NCBI RefSeq assembly: GCF_900141775.1
Contig: NZ_FSRI01000001.1
Coordinates: forward strand, 496,001-560,000
Direction: 5' to 3'
Length of the DNA stretch: 64,000 nucleotides
From: Salinivibrio sp. ES.052
Lineage (GTDB): Bacteria > Pseudomonadota > Gammaproteobacteria > Enterobacterales > Vibrionaceae
Below, in pieces: positions 9,609 to 18,900 of the stretch. Numbering within the stretch: the stretch's first letter is position 1; the number at the start of each line of letters is the position of its first letter. Position numbers and translations under genes: made by a program. Under the pieces are notes generated by a model. The model ran no database searches, had not been told where the DNA came from, and saw only the letters and a program-made list of their open reading frames with translations.

Positions 9609-11018
9609 ATGTCACACTCTTCAGATTTAATCGGCAAAGATATTGAAGCCTATTTGCAGGTGCATGAAAACAAGGATTTACTGCGCTTTTTAACCTGCGG
9701 CAGCGTCGATGATGGTAAATCTACGCTGATTGGCCGGTTGCTGTATGACAGCAAGCTGATTTATGAAGATCAGATGGCGGCGATTGAAAAAGACTCGCAG
9801 AAGTTCAACACCACCGATGAAGCGTTTGACTTGGCCTTGCTGGTTGATGGCTTGCAATCAGAGCGAGAGCAGGGCATTACCATTGATGTTGCCTACCGCT
9901 ACTTTTCAACGGACAAACGCAAGTTCATCATTGCTGATACTCCAGGGCACGAACAATATACCCGCAACATGGTCACTGGCGCGTCGACGTGTGAACTAGC
10001 GATTGTCATGGTCGATGCCCGCCATGGCATTCAAACCCAGACCCGACGGCACAGTTATATCTGTAGCTTGCTGGGTATCAAGCACATCATTGTCGCGGTA
10101 AATAAGATGGATTTGGTGAGTTATGACCGAGACATCTATCAGCAAATCAAAGCCGATTACCGTGACATGGCGAAGCACTTTGCGATTGATGACATTCGTT
10201 TTGTGCCTATTTCCGCGCTGAAAGGCGACAACGTGGTGACCCCCAGTGAGCAAATGGACTGGTACCCCGGCGCCACCTTGATGAAGCTGCTTGAGACGGT
10301 TAAAGTCGCGCAAGACAAAGATACCGAGCACATGCGCTTTCCGGTGCAATACGTTAACCGGCCTAACCTTAACTTCCGTGGCTACTGTGGCACGTTAACC
10401 TCGGGTACCGTGCGCGTTGGCGACAATGTCACCGTGTTGCCATCTGGCAAACAATCGGTGGTTGCCTCGATCTATACCTACGACGGTGAGTTAGACTGCG
10501 CTTACCCCGACAACGCTATTACCTTAACGCTTGAAGATGAGATTGATATCTCACGCGGCGATATGTTGGTACATACGGGGCACGAGCCAAGTATCACCAA
10601 TCAATTTAGTGCTCATGTAGTGTGGATGGGTGAAGCGCCTCTGCGTACCCATAAAGATCTATGGGTGAAATTTGCTACTCACATGGCCACAGGCAAGATC
10701 ACCGACATTCAGCACAAGATTGATGTGAATACGCTCGAAACCCAAGCGCCAAATAGCGAAAGCCTCGCGTTAAACGAAATCTGCGTTGCGGACTTTACAC
10801 TCACTGAGAGCACGCCGCTAGACAGCTATCAGTTCTTACCCAAAACCGGTGCCTTTGTATTAATTGATCGCCACAGCAATCTTACCGTCGGCGCCGGCAT
10901 GGTCAAAAGCGTCAATCAAAACGACGAGCAGACCATACGCACATACACCGAAGCAGAAAAAGCCTTGAATGCGTATATCCGCCAGCACTATCCGGAGTGG
11001 GGGTGTGAAAAAGTATGA
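9609..11018 (+). CDS. cysN: Sulfate adenylyltransferase subunit 1 (GTPase)
   Basis: EF-Tu-like GTPase that drives APS formation by CysD. The 469-residue protein has G1 GSVDDGKST (31-39), the DTPGHEQY motif (G3), NKMD (G4), then beta-barrel domains 2 and 3. It is the plain CysN, not a CysNC fusion, in agreement with the separate cysC. AGGAAG precedes the ATG at good spacing. It is the last of the PAPS genes; 120 bases with no visible terminator separate it from the polysaccharide genes. Confidence 0.96.
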   Translation: MSHSSDLIGKDIEAYLQVHENKDLLRFLTCGSVDDGKSTLIGRLLYDSKLIYEDQMAAIEKDSQKFNTTDEAFDLALLVDGLQSEREQGITIDVAYRYFSTDKRKFIIADTPGHEQYTRNMVTGASTCELAIVMVDARHGIQTQTRRHSYICSLLGIKHIIVAVNKMDLVSYDRDIYQQIKADYRDMAKHFAIDDIRFVPISALKGDNVVTPSEQMDWYPGATLMKLLETVKVAQDKDTEHMRFPVQYVNRPNLNFRGYCGTLTSGTVRVGDNVTVLPSGKQSVVASIYTYDGELDCAYPDNAITLTLEDEIDISRGDMLVHTGHEPSITNQFSAHVVWMGEAPLRTHKDLWVKFATHMATGKITDIQHKIDVNTLETQAPNSESLALNEICVADFTLTESTPLDSYQFLPKTGAFVLIDRHSNLTVGAGMVKSVNQNDEQTIRTYTEAEKALNAYIRQHYPEWGCEKV

Positions 11019-11138
11019 AGTATCAGTCATCATCGATGCGGACTTTATTGGGATTTGATTATTCTTGATAGTACTTTTCTTGCTTCCCGTAGGTATGATG
11101 ATCCTGCAATACGTATTTAGTTAAATTTAGGACACAAA

Positions 11139-12455
11139 TTGAAGATCATTAGTGTATATGAGAAATACAAAAAATATTTAAATAATACTTTTTGGATTAT
11201 TGGAGATAAGCTGACCAACCTAGTGGTTGGATTTCTTGTCACTGTAGTTGTTGCTCGTTATCTAGGCCCTGAAGATTTTGGTCTATTTTCTTATGCGATC
11301 TCAGTTTCGACTCTATTCTCAGTTATTGGACATATGGGTATTAGCGGACTCGTTGTTAGGGAAATTGTAAAAAAACCGAGCGAGCGAGGAGTAACGCTAG
11401 GAACGACTTTTGGCCTTAAACTTTTGGGCATGTCAACTGGATACTTTTTTCTTCTTCTTTATGCATTTATTTATGAAGGAGTATCTAGCATGGAATTCCA
11501 AGCACTTGCCATTGCGGGTGCTATATTGCTTGTAAAGCCTTTTGATATTATTGATTTCTGGTTTCAAGCATTTGTCCAAGCAATCTATGTAGCCTACGCG
11601 CGCCTTCTAGCGCTGGTAGTTTCTGCAGTTATAAAGTTGGTTTTTGTGTCACTTGGGCTCAGTGTCGTTTACTTTGTAACCGCCAACCTTATACAGGCTA
11701 TTGCTATTGCTATTTTATTTATTCTTGTATACAAATTTAAATCAGAGCTTAAGCTTAATGAGTGGCATTTTAGTTGGGAGAAAGCCAAAGAGTTATTGAG
11801 CCAGGGATGGATTGTATATTTAGGATCTTTCTTTGCAGTTATTTATCTTAAAGTCGACCAGATTATGTTACGTTGGTTTGAAGGGTCGGAATCAGTAGGG
11901 ATTTATTCTGTCGCAGCACAGCTCTCCGAGGCTTGGTACTTTATTCCTGTTGCAATCGTATCCTCCCTCTTTCCTAAATTGATCAAACTAAAAGAAAAGG
12001 ATCCAGAGCAGTTTAACAAGAGGTTACAGCAGTTGTTTGATCTTTTGTTTATAGTAGCGGTTGGTGTTGCTGTAATAATGTCATTACTTTCAGAGTGGAT
12101 TGTTTTGCTATTCTTTGGTGATTATTATATTGATAGTGCGAACGTCTTAGTTATCCATATATGGGCTGCCATATTTATTTTTATGAGAGCGGCGTTCTCT
12201 AAGTGGATATTAATTGAAAATGTGCTGTTTTTTTCACTAATAACTCAAGGAACCGGAGCTCTTGTTAATGTGGTGATTAATTACTTCCTTATTCCCAAGT
12301 TTGGTGTTCAGGGTGCTGCCTATGCAACTCTTATATCCTATGCTTTCGCATCATTTTTCTCACTCGCACTTTATTCTAAAACAAGGCCGATATTTGTTAT
12401 GATGGCTAAATCAGTAATTAGTCCTATTAGATATTATAAATTTAAGGGTTGTTAG
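11139..12455 (+). CDS. Wzx-type polysaccharide flippase
   Basis: A 438-residue integral membrane protein of the MATE/PST family with about 12 hydrophobic segments. It carries the N-terminal pattern of repeat-unit flippases (VVVARYLGPEDFGLFSYA near residues 37-54). It would move undecaprenyl-pyrophosphate-linked oligosaccharide across the inner membrane. Start TTG 11139 has AGGA eight bases upstream, and no better start exists. Base composition drops sharply here compared with cysN, which marks a transferred block. No Wzy polymerase is recognised in the window, although polysaccharide export here also uses an ABC transporter. Confidence 0.85.
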   Translation: MKIISVYEKYKKYLNNTFWIIGDKLTNLVVGFLVTVVVARYLGPEDFGLFSYAISVSTLFSVIGHMGISGLVVREIVKKPSERGVTLGTTFGLKLLGMSTGYFFLLLYAFIYEGVSSMEFQALAIAGAILLVKPFDIIDFWFQAFVQAIYVAYARLLALVVSAVIKLVFVSLGLSVVYFVTANLIQAIAIAILFILVYKFKSELKLNEWHFSWEKAKELLSQGWIVYLGSFFAVIYLKVDQIMLRWFEGSESVGIYSVAAQLSEAWYFIPVAIVSSLFPKLIKLKEKDPEQFNKRLQQLFDLLFIVAVGVAVIMSLLSEWIVLLFFGDYYIDSANVLVIHIWAAIFIFMRAAFSKWILIENVLFFSLITQGTGALVNVVINYFLIPKFGVQGAAYATLISYAFASFFSLALYSKTRPIFVMMAKSVISPIRYYKFKGC

Positions 12456-12457
12456 AG

Positions 12458-13555
12458 ATGAGGAAGTTTATAAAAAAAATACTGCCTAAACCAATAGTTA
12501 GTGTCGCGAAAGTTTTGGTCACTCGAACGAAGCTAGCTTTTTTAACATTAACTCAAAAAAGTCGCTTTCTTTCCAGTTTTTATTATCTGGTTAGCAATGG
12601 TTTCTCTAGTGAACACCAAGCAGTTATTAAGGGACGTAAAGCCTATTATGACTCATTAAAAGACATAGGTGAAACCTGCGCGTTGTTACGCAGAAATACA
12701 CATCGCCTTGAGAAAGGGTTGATCATGCGGCCTAGACGACGTGTTTTTGCTGAGGGGTTTATTCAGGAAACAGTAGATTGTTATAAGGATGCTATTAAAG
12801 CTAGCGAGTTGGCACAAACTGAAAAAAAATGGGCAACTGATGTTCTTGATGAATATTTTAAGATAATTGGGTCTACTACTCTTATAGAGTACGCGAGAAA
12901 AGTTTATTTGGAGGCACGACAGCAGCATCCAGAAAGTTTTGAAACTGCGGCTGAATTTCCCAGTGAAGGCGCTGCTTATAAGCCTTATCTTTATGAAAAG
13001 TTACCAAGTGTAGATATAAGTTTTGACGAGTTAAAGCAGTTATTTATTCGAAGACGTTCTGTGCGTTGGTATCAAGATAAACAGGTGCCTTTAAATCTAG
13101 TTCAGCAAGCTGCCAACATAGCTAGTTTTGCTCCTTCAGCTTGTAATCGTCAACCTTACCGTTTCTTATTTTGTAATGAAAAAGAAAAGGCAATCACTAT
13201 TGCTAAGTGTGCAGGCGGTACTAAGGGATTTGCAGATAACTTACCGGCAATGATTGTTATAGTGGGCGATTTATCAGCTTATCCTTACGAAAAGGATCGT
13301 CATTTGATCTACATTGATGGCTCTTTGGCAGCGATGCAGTTGATGCTTGCTCTTGAAACTCTAGGTCTTTCCACTTGCTCGATCAACTGGCCTGAAGTTG
13401 ATGCCAATGAACGTAAAATTAGAAAAGTGATCAATCTCAAAGATTATGAAAGAGTCATTATGCTACTTGCAGTCGGGTATGCAGATCCTAGCGGTGGCAT
13501 ACCTTACTCACAGAAAAAACTAAACCAACTTATTTTGGAAGATATTAGTCAATGA
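12458..13555 (+). CDS. Nitroreductase-family protein of a polysaccharide cluster
   Basis: 365 residues. The N-terminal 150 are helical and basic with no recognised domain. The C-terminal half (about 185-365) resembles the FMN-dependent nitroreductase fold: RRRSVRWYQDKQVP, then SFAPSACNRQPYRF, then a conserved late segment LLAVGYADP. Such proteins often lie beside pyruvyl-transferase-like genes in exopolysaccharide loci, where their reaction is not settled. I choose ATG 12458 with AAGGG nine bases upstream, slightly overlapping by position the flippase stop region (12453-12455). Its end overlaps the next gene by ATGA. Confidence 0.75.
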   Translation: MRKFIKKILPKPIVSVAKVLVTRTKLAFLTLTQKSRFLSSFYYLVSNGFSSEHQAVIKGRKAYYDSLKDIGETCALLRRNTHRLEKGLIMRPRRRVFAEGFIQETVDCYKDAIKASELAQTEKKWATDVLDEYFKIIGSTTLIEYARKVYLEARQQHPESFETAAEFPSEGAAYKPYLYEKLPSVDISFDELKQLFIRRRSVRWYQDKQVPLNLVQQAANIASFAPSACNRQPYRFLFCNEKEKAITIAKCAGGTKGFADNLPAMIVIVGDLSAYPYEKDRHLIYIDGSLAAMQLMLALETLGLSTCSINWPEVDANERKIRKVINLKDYERVIMLLAVGYADPSGGIPYSQKKLNQLILEDISQ

Positions 13556-14703
13556 TAATAGAAATTAGAAAAGCAGGCTTCGTCAACAAGGGAGCGGAAT
13601 TGATGCTTCACTCCGTGATGCAAAAAGTCCAAGAACGTTACCCTAATGCAGTACTGGTAATGTCACCAACTCATAACAAAGCTAGTCAGCCTTTCCATAA
13701 ATTAACTAAATTAGGTTTTTACCCAAAAGTTTGGTTGTGGCGCTATGGTATCCAGTGGGGCGATTTTGCTCGCTATTTCCCCAAAAAATTGCGTGAAATG
13801 TATGGTTTAGTATTAGATGTAGATGTAGATGTTGTTTTGGATGCTGCTGGCTTTTCCTATAGTGATCAGTGGGGGAGTCATAATAGTAAAGAATTAGCTC
13901 GTTCCAGTAAGCGTTGGAGAAAACGTGGGACAAAAGTTATTTTATTACCGCAAGCGTTAGGACCTTATCAAAAAAAAGAAATTCAGCCCTGGGTGAAGCA
14001 ATGGGCTGAAAACGCAGACCTAATTTTTGCTCGTGAACGGGATTCTTATAAGCACTTAATTGATCTAGTTGGGGAGCAAGAAAAGGTTAAACTCTATCCG
14101 GATTTCACTAATTTGGTTGAAGGAACTCTTCCTGCTAACTATAACTCTCGTAATAAGCGAATTGCTTTGGTACCTAACTATCGTATGGTTGATAAAACTA
14201 GCAAAAAAGAAAGCGAAGCTTATTTACCCTTTATGATTCTTTGTGCGAGATATCTATTGGATAAAGGGGCTCAGCCGTTTGTACTGGTTCATGAAGGTGA
14301 AAAGGACCAAATGTTGGCTGATAAAATTTCAGAAGCAGTTGGTGGTGTGCCTATCGTTAAAGAGACAGATCCCCTACATATTAAAGGTATTTTGGGTAGT
14401 TGTGATGCCATGATCGGCAGTCGATTTCATGGTTTAGTTAGCGCTTTATCGCAAGGTGTTCCTTCATTAGCAACGGGCTGGAGCCACAAATACATTCGAC
14501 TTCTTGAAGATTATAACTTCAAAGAAGGAGTTGTCTCGGTGTTAGATAGAGACGAAAAACTTTACTCAAAAATAGATTTGCTACTTCAACCTGAAATATG
14601 TGACCCATTGAAACAACAGCTTATGGAAAAATCAGAACAGCTTAAGCAGCAATCAGAAGAAATGTGGGATTTGGTCTTCGCAGAAATAGATAAAGTGGAA
14701 TAA
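13552..14703 (+). CDS. Polysaccharide pyruvyl transferase family protein
   Basis: 383 residues. The family (CsaB/WcaK-like) transfers pyruvate from phosphoenolpyruvate to sugars as a ketal, though some members act otherwise. Visible are the N-terminal NKGAELM segment (residues 11-18), LLPQALGPYQ and IFARERDSY in the middle, and the C-terminal SRFHGLVSALSQGVPSLATGWSHKY signature. The ATGA overlap with the nitroreductase-like gene suggests joint translation and perhaps a joint task. A negatively charged ketal on the glycan would complement sulfation, but the activity is inferred from family only. Confidence 0.82.
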   Translation: MIIEIRKAGFVNKGAELMLHSVMQKVQERYPNAVLVMSPTHNKASQPFHKLTKLGFYPKVWLWRYGIQWGDFARYFPKKLREMYGLVLDVDVDVVLDAAGFSYSDQWGSHNSKELARSSKRWRKRGTKVILLPQALGPYQKKEIQPWVKQWAENADLIFARERDSYKHLIDLVGEQEKVKLYPDFTNLVEGTLPANYNSRNKRIALVPNYRMVDKTSKKESEAYLPFMILCARYLLDKGAQPFVLVHEGEKDQMLADKISEAVGGVPIVKETDPLHIKGILGSCDAMIGSRFHGLVSALSQGVPSLATGWSHKYIRLLEDYNFKEGVVSVLDRDEKLYSKIDLLLQPEICDPLKQQLMEKSEQLKQQSEEMWDLVFAEIDKVE

Positions 14704-14968
14704 GTTTAGCATGATGAATTCTCAATACACTAATTTCACGCTCCCCAAAGACCGATGATGGTATAGAAAGTATAAAAATTAGTCTTCTAGACCTTTAACT
14801 GATTGGGTTTTATCAATTTTATATTGGTTTCAAACGTATAAAACCAAAAAGGATGGACTATATTTTTCATGCCGTTTCTGTGATGCTATCATCTAGTAAC
14901 TGTTATGAAAGAATCTTTGACTACGCGACTCTTATACGTTTCCCGTAGCTTTAGAGTGATGAAAAGTA
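14704..14968. other. Gene-free AT-rich spacer
   Basis: 265 bases between the pyruvyl-transferase-like gene and the next glycosyltransferase. I see no open frame with a ribosome site, no terminator and no repeat. It is markedly AT-rich and may hold a secondary promoter or be the remains of a lost gene. Confidence 0.4.
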
Positions 14969-15970
14969 ATGATTGATAATAGAAAAAATAACGCGCCCTT
15001 TTTCTCGGTTATTATGCCTATTTATAATAAAGAGCCGCACATTGCTAGAGCGATTAACTCTGTATTGCGTCAAACGTATACGAACTTGGAGTTAATTGTC
15101 GTATGTGATCCGTCAACAGATAACAGTAATAATGAGGTTACTAAGTTTAATGACGATCGAATTCGAGTTTTTCATCGAAACGAAGCAGGGCCGGGTGGAT
15201 ATGCAGCTAGGAACCTAGGAATTCAACAAGCTCTCGGCCCATGGATTGCATTTTTAGATGCCGATGATGAATGGCTAGACTATCATTTGAATTTATTTTT
15301 CACCCATATAGAGAACAGCAAAAATGTCGGGTTTATTGCGTCTAGGTTTATCGAGGCTTACGATAGTAACATTAACAAAAACATCGATACCTCAGAGACA
15401 ACGCAATTTATTTCATTTAAGGAATACTTAAGAAAATCACCTTTTTATACATCGAGCGTGGCCGTTAAGAAAGAAATAATTATTCAGTCCGGAATGTTTC
15501 CAGAAGGAAAGATGAAAAGAGGCGGTGATGTTGACACATGGCTTAGGTGCATTGAAAATATCAATGGTTATTTATTGGTGAATAATCATAGTGTTATTTA
15601 TTATAAAGACGCTGAGAATATGGTAACTCGCCAAAATTTTTATACTCAAGAAGAGATTTATAATGAAGATATTGTAAAGCTAATTAGTAAATACCAAGGG
15701 ACGGATGTAGAGGAGCCACTAAAGTTAAAATATAACAATAAACTAATATATGCATGGAATCAAAACTTGCATTTGGATATAGATAAAAATTTCAAGATTA
15801 TTAGTCGTTGTTATTTTTGGTCTCAGCCCTTTAAAATTTCCTTTTTTTATGGCTTGTCATTATTGCCAATGTTTTTATTAAAGCCTACGCATCAGCTGTT
15901 ATTCAAAGTAGTGAGCTTTAAAAGAAAGGTCTTTTCAGCGACGGTTAACAGGGTTAACTCAAACCACTAG
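14969..15970 (+). CDS. Glycosyltransferase family 2
   Basis: Cytoplasmic GT-A fold enzyme, 333 residues. It has the N-terminal SVIMPIYNKEPHI (about 12-24), LELIVVCDPSTD, and the metal-binding acidic motif FLDADDEW (about 93-100). A hydrophobic stretch near 290-310 may contact the membrane. The donor and acceptor cannot be read from the sequence. ATG 14969 follows a weak GAAAAG. It stands in the AT-rich glycan block, 9 bases before a GT4 gene. Confidence 0.85.
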   Translation: MIDNRKNNAPFFSVIMPIYNKEPHIARAINSVLRQTYTNLELIVVCDPSTDNSNNEVTKFNDDRIRVFHRNEAGPGGYAARNLGIQQALGPWIAFLDADDEWLDYHLNLFFTHIENSKNVGFIASRFIEAYDSNINKNIDTSETTQFISFKEYLRKSPFYTSSVAVKKEIIIQSGMFPEGKMKRGGDVDTWLRCIENINGYLLVNNHSVIYYKDAENMVTRQNFYTQEEIYNEDIVKLISKYQGTDVEEPLKLKYNNKLIYAWNQNLHLDIDKNFKIISRCYFWSQPFKISFFYGLSLLPMFLLKPTHQLLFKVVSFKRKVFSATVNRVNSNH

Positions 15971-15978
15971 GGTGAACT

Positions 15979-17106
15979 GTGACAAGTAGAAAGTTTAAAT
16001 TGGTATTGCTAGCAGGTGCTTCATCTGTCCACACTGTTCGCTGGGCGAACGGGTTGAGTAATGCTGGCCATGAAGTGCATGTTATTTCTCAGCATGCCCC
16101 TTGTGATCCCCTAGACGACGGAATTATTTTACATAAATTACCGTTTCGTGGGACATTAGGCTACTTCACCATGGTGCCTGCTGTAAAAAGGCTGCTAAAA
16201 CACATTCAACCCGATATTGTTAACGCCCACTACGCGAGTGGTTATGCAACCACAGCAGCGATGGTTGGATTCAGGCCTTGGTTATTATCAGTTTGGGGTA
16301 GTGATATATATGACTTTCCAACAAAATCTATACTACATAAATGGCTTGTCCAGGCTAATCTTCATAACGCAGACAAAATCGCATCGACCAGTTACGCCAT
16401 GGCCACTGAAACATATAAATATGTAAAAAAAAATAAATGTAATAGTGATTCTGTTGCAATTACACCTTTTGGTGTTGATATCGAAGATTATGAAAGCATA
16501 CCTGAACTTAAAGATGAATATGCGGACGAAATAACAATTGGTACAATAAAAGGGCTAGACTCCAAATATGGAATAGATATTTTATTAAGGGCATTTTCTG
16601 GTTTAGTAAAACGATTAAAGATAGTTAATGATTGCTTTGTTCCCACAGTAAAACTGCGAATAGTCGGTGATGGCCCTCAATCTTCCGAATTGAAACAGAT
16701 GGCGAATAAACTTGGTATCGGTCAAAGTGTAGAATTTGTGGGAAGAGTTTCCCACAGTGAGGTTCCGTCACAGCTTGCTCTGATTGATATTTTTATTGCA
16801 CTCTCACGTAGAGAAAGCTTTGGTGTCTCGGTTTTAGAAGCGGGAGCCGCGGGACGACCTGTGATAGTGTCCGATTCAGGCGGGTTGCCAGAGGTGGTAG
16901 AGAATGACCACACGGGTATCATTGTTGGAACTGAAGATACAGAAGCTGCAACAAACGCGATGGAAAGACTGGTACTAAATCCAAGTCTGAGAAAGAAAAT
17001 GGGAGTGCAAGGAAGAGCCCATGTACACAAACACTACGCTTGGCTGCAATCCATCAAAGATATGGAAGAGGTGTACCAAAACACCATTGACAGCGCAAAA
17101 GCGTAG
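15979..17106 (+). CDS. Glycosyltransferase family 4
   Basis: GT-B fold retaining glycosyltransferase, 375 residues. The N-terminal acceptor domain includes SSVHTVRWANGLSNAGHEVHV. The C-terminal nucleotide-sugar domain shows VGDGPQSSELK, GRVSHSEVP and the EX7E-like SRRESFGVSVLEAGAAGRPVI segment (about 275-295). GTG 15979 has AGGGTGA upstream. It adds one sugar of the glycan repeat; which sugar is unknown. Confidence 0.87.
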   Translation: MTSRKFKLVLLAGASSVHTVRWANGLSNAGHEVHVISQHAPCDPLDDGIILHKLPFRGTLGYFTMVPAVKRLLKHIQPDIVNAHYASGYATTAAMVGFRPWLLSVWGSDIYDFPTKSILHKWLVQANLHNADKIASTSYAMATETYKYVKKNKCNSDSVAITPFGVDIEDYESIPELKDEYADEITIGTIKGLDSKYGIDILLRAFSGLVKRLKIVNDCFVPTVKLRIVGDGPQSSELKQMANKLGIGQSVEFVGRVSHSEVPSQLALIDIFIALSRRESFGVSVLEAGAAGRPVIVSDSGGLPEVVENDHTGIIVGTEDTEAATNAMERLVLNPSLRKKMGVQGRAHVHKHYAWLQSIKDMEEVYQNTIDSAKA

Positions 17107-17188
17107 TTCAGAGAATGGAGGCTCTGATGGATGTAGAAACTTTCATGATTATATATACTAGACACCTAGCAAAAAACTGCGACGAACT

Positions 17189-17974
17189 ATGACTTATCCT
17201 TTGGTATCTATCATTACGCCACTCTATAACTGTGAGTCGCACATCCATGACACCGTGCTATCTGTCATCAAACAAACCTACCCACACTGGGAACTGTTAC
17301 TCGTTGATGATTGCTCAACGGATAGCTCGTTAACGATCGCCCTGCAGTATGCGAACGATGATCCGCGAATACGAGTGATTAGAATGACCACGAACAGTGG
17401 TGCGGCGGTGGCGCGTAACGCTGCCATAAAAGAAGCGGAAGGGCAGTTTATCGCGTTTTTAGACAGCGATGATCTATGGCTCCCCCATAAACTTGAGAAG
17501 CAGCTCGACTTTATGCACCAAAAAAACTGTGCACTCAGCTTCTCTGCGTATCAAAAAATTGATGAACGCGGGAAAGACTTGGGTGTAGTGGGGGTCCCCG
17601 AGACAGTCTCACATCAGGAGTTACTCAAAACCTGTGTTATTGGCTGTTTAACGGCCATGTACGATAGCCAAAAAATCGGCAAAGTGTATATGCCTCTGAT
17701 CAGAAAACGCCAAGATTTCGGCTTATGGTTAAGCATTCTCAAAAAAATTGATATAGCATACGGCATCTCAGAGCCACTGGCCCAATACCGGGTAAGACGA
17801 GATTCTATCTCCGCCAACAAGCTAAAAGCGGCGCAGTACACCTGGCATCTTTTTCGTCACGTCGAACAGCTCAGTCTGATAAAAAGTGTGTACTATTTTA
17901 TACACTACGCATGCAGAGGCGTATTGCGAACAAAGTTTCCGCGGCTCGCACGATCATTAAATGTTTTGCATTAA
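17189..17974 (+). CDS. Glycosyltransferase family 2
   Basis: 261 residues, a compact GT-A enzyme with VSIITPLYNCESHI (6-19), ELLLVDDCSTDSS and the FLDSDDLW metal motif (about 91-98). It is shorter than the other GT2 enzymes here and similar to WcaA/WbdN-like transferases. It is separated by 82 bases from the GT4 gene, and from here GC rises again. Donor unknown. Confidence 0.86.
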   Translation: MTYPLVSIITPLYNCESHIHDTVLSVIKQTYPHWELLLVDDCSTDSSLTIALQYANDDPRIRVIRMTTNSGAAVARNAAIKEAEGQFIAFLDSDDLWLPHKLEKQLDFMHQKNCALSFSAYQKIDERGKDLGVVGVPETVSHQELLKTCVIGCLTAMYDSQKIGKVYMPLIRKRQDFGLWLSILKKIDIAYGISEPLAQYRVRRDSISANKLKAAQYTWHLFRHVEQLSLIKSVYYFIHYACRGVLRTKFPRLARSLNVLH

Positions 17975-18017
17975 CAGTGTTGCATCCACAAGCCTAACTA
18001 CCACAACAAGGTTAACA

Positions 18018-18824
18018 ATGAGACTCATTATCTCGACAGTATCCCACAATCACAGTGATATGATTATCGCGATAGATTCATTACGCCAAGCAAGCCAGAT
18101 GGACAATGTTCTTGTTATCTGTCGGGATAATGTCGGTCAGAAAATGCTTAACCAATACTGTCAACAAAGCGGCATCACCTACATTGTCAATAGCGACAAA
18201 AAAGGCTTTGCAGCCAACAATAACTTAAATTATCTCCATTATATGAGTACGTTAGAGCCACAACCGGATGACTACTTTTTATTGCTCAACCCTGATGTAC
18301 AAATCACCACAGAAGCGTTAGAAAACTTGCGTCAGTTTATTATTGCCAGTGGTAACGAGATGGTCGCGGGTAACCTATACCTTGATGCAGAAGAACATGT
18401 AGAAGATGACAACATCCGTCGCTTCCCCAAACTATGGTCTTTCATCTCTGCGTATGCGTTGAATGATAGGTCCACCGTTATCCGTAAAGCAGATATTCCC
18501 AACGTTCAATCGCCATTGTGGGCAAGCGGAGCCTTGATTGCTGTTAAAGCCGCGGTGTACCAGCAACTCGGAGGGTTAGATGAAAAATATTACATGTATT
18601 GTGAAGATATCGACTTCTGCTATCGCGCTTACCAGGCGGGCTATAAAATTGCATTTTCCGAACAGACCAAAGCCATTCACTGGCGTCAGCGTGCCAGTAG
18701 AAAACTACTCAGTCGCTACTTTTTTTGGCATGCATTCAGTGCGCTGCGTTTTTGCCTAGCACGCAAAAAAATACGCTCCAAGCAATCGCAATTGTACCAA
18801 GCGAATAGCCTAAACCTGACTTAA
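18018..18824 (+). CDS. Glycosyltransferase family 2, WbbL-like (candidate rhamnosyltransferase)
   Basis: 268 residues. It has the features of WbbL/RfbF-type transferases: a short N-terminal strand, VLVICRDN, FLLLNPDVQIT (metal motif about 91-101) and the C-terminal GLDEKYYMYCEDIDFCYRAYQAGYKI block with an acidic catalytic pair. ATG 18018 has AAGG seven bases upstream; the frame is open 57 bases further, but without a ribosome site. Since rfbBDAC for dTDP-L-rhamnose is close by, rhamnose transfer is likely. This is a family and context inference. Confidence 0.85.
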   Translation: MRLIISTVSHNHSDMIIAIDSLRQASQMDNVLVICRDNVGQKMLNQYCQQSGITYIVNSDKKGFAANNNLNYLHYMSTLEPQPDDYFLLLNPDVQITTEALENLRQFIIASGNEMVAGNLYLDAEEHVEDDNIRRFPKLWSFISAYALNDRSTVIRKADIPNVQSPLWASGALIAVKAAVYQQLGGLDEKYYMYCEDIDFCYRAYQAGYKIAFSEQTKAIHWRQRASRKLLSRYFFWHAFSALRFCLARKKIRSKQSQLYQANSLNLT

Positions 18825-18900
18825 TGTGACGATAGCGATCGCCTAAAACGACGATATTCCAAATGATTTTCCGCCCCTCAGCCAACGTGTAGTAAAGAAC

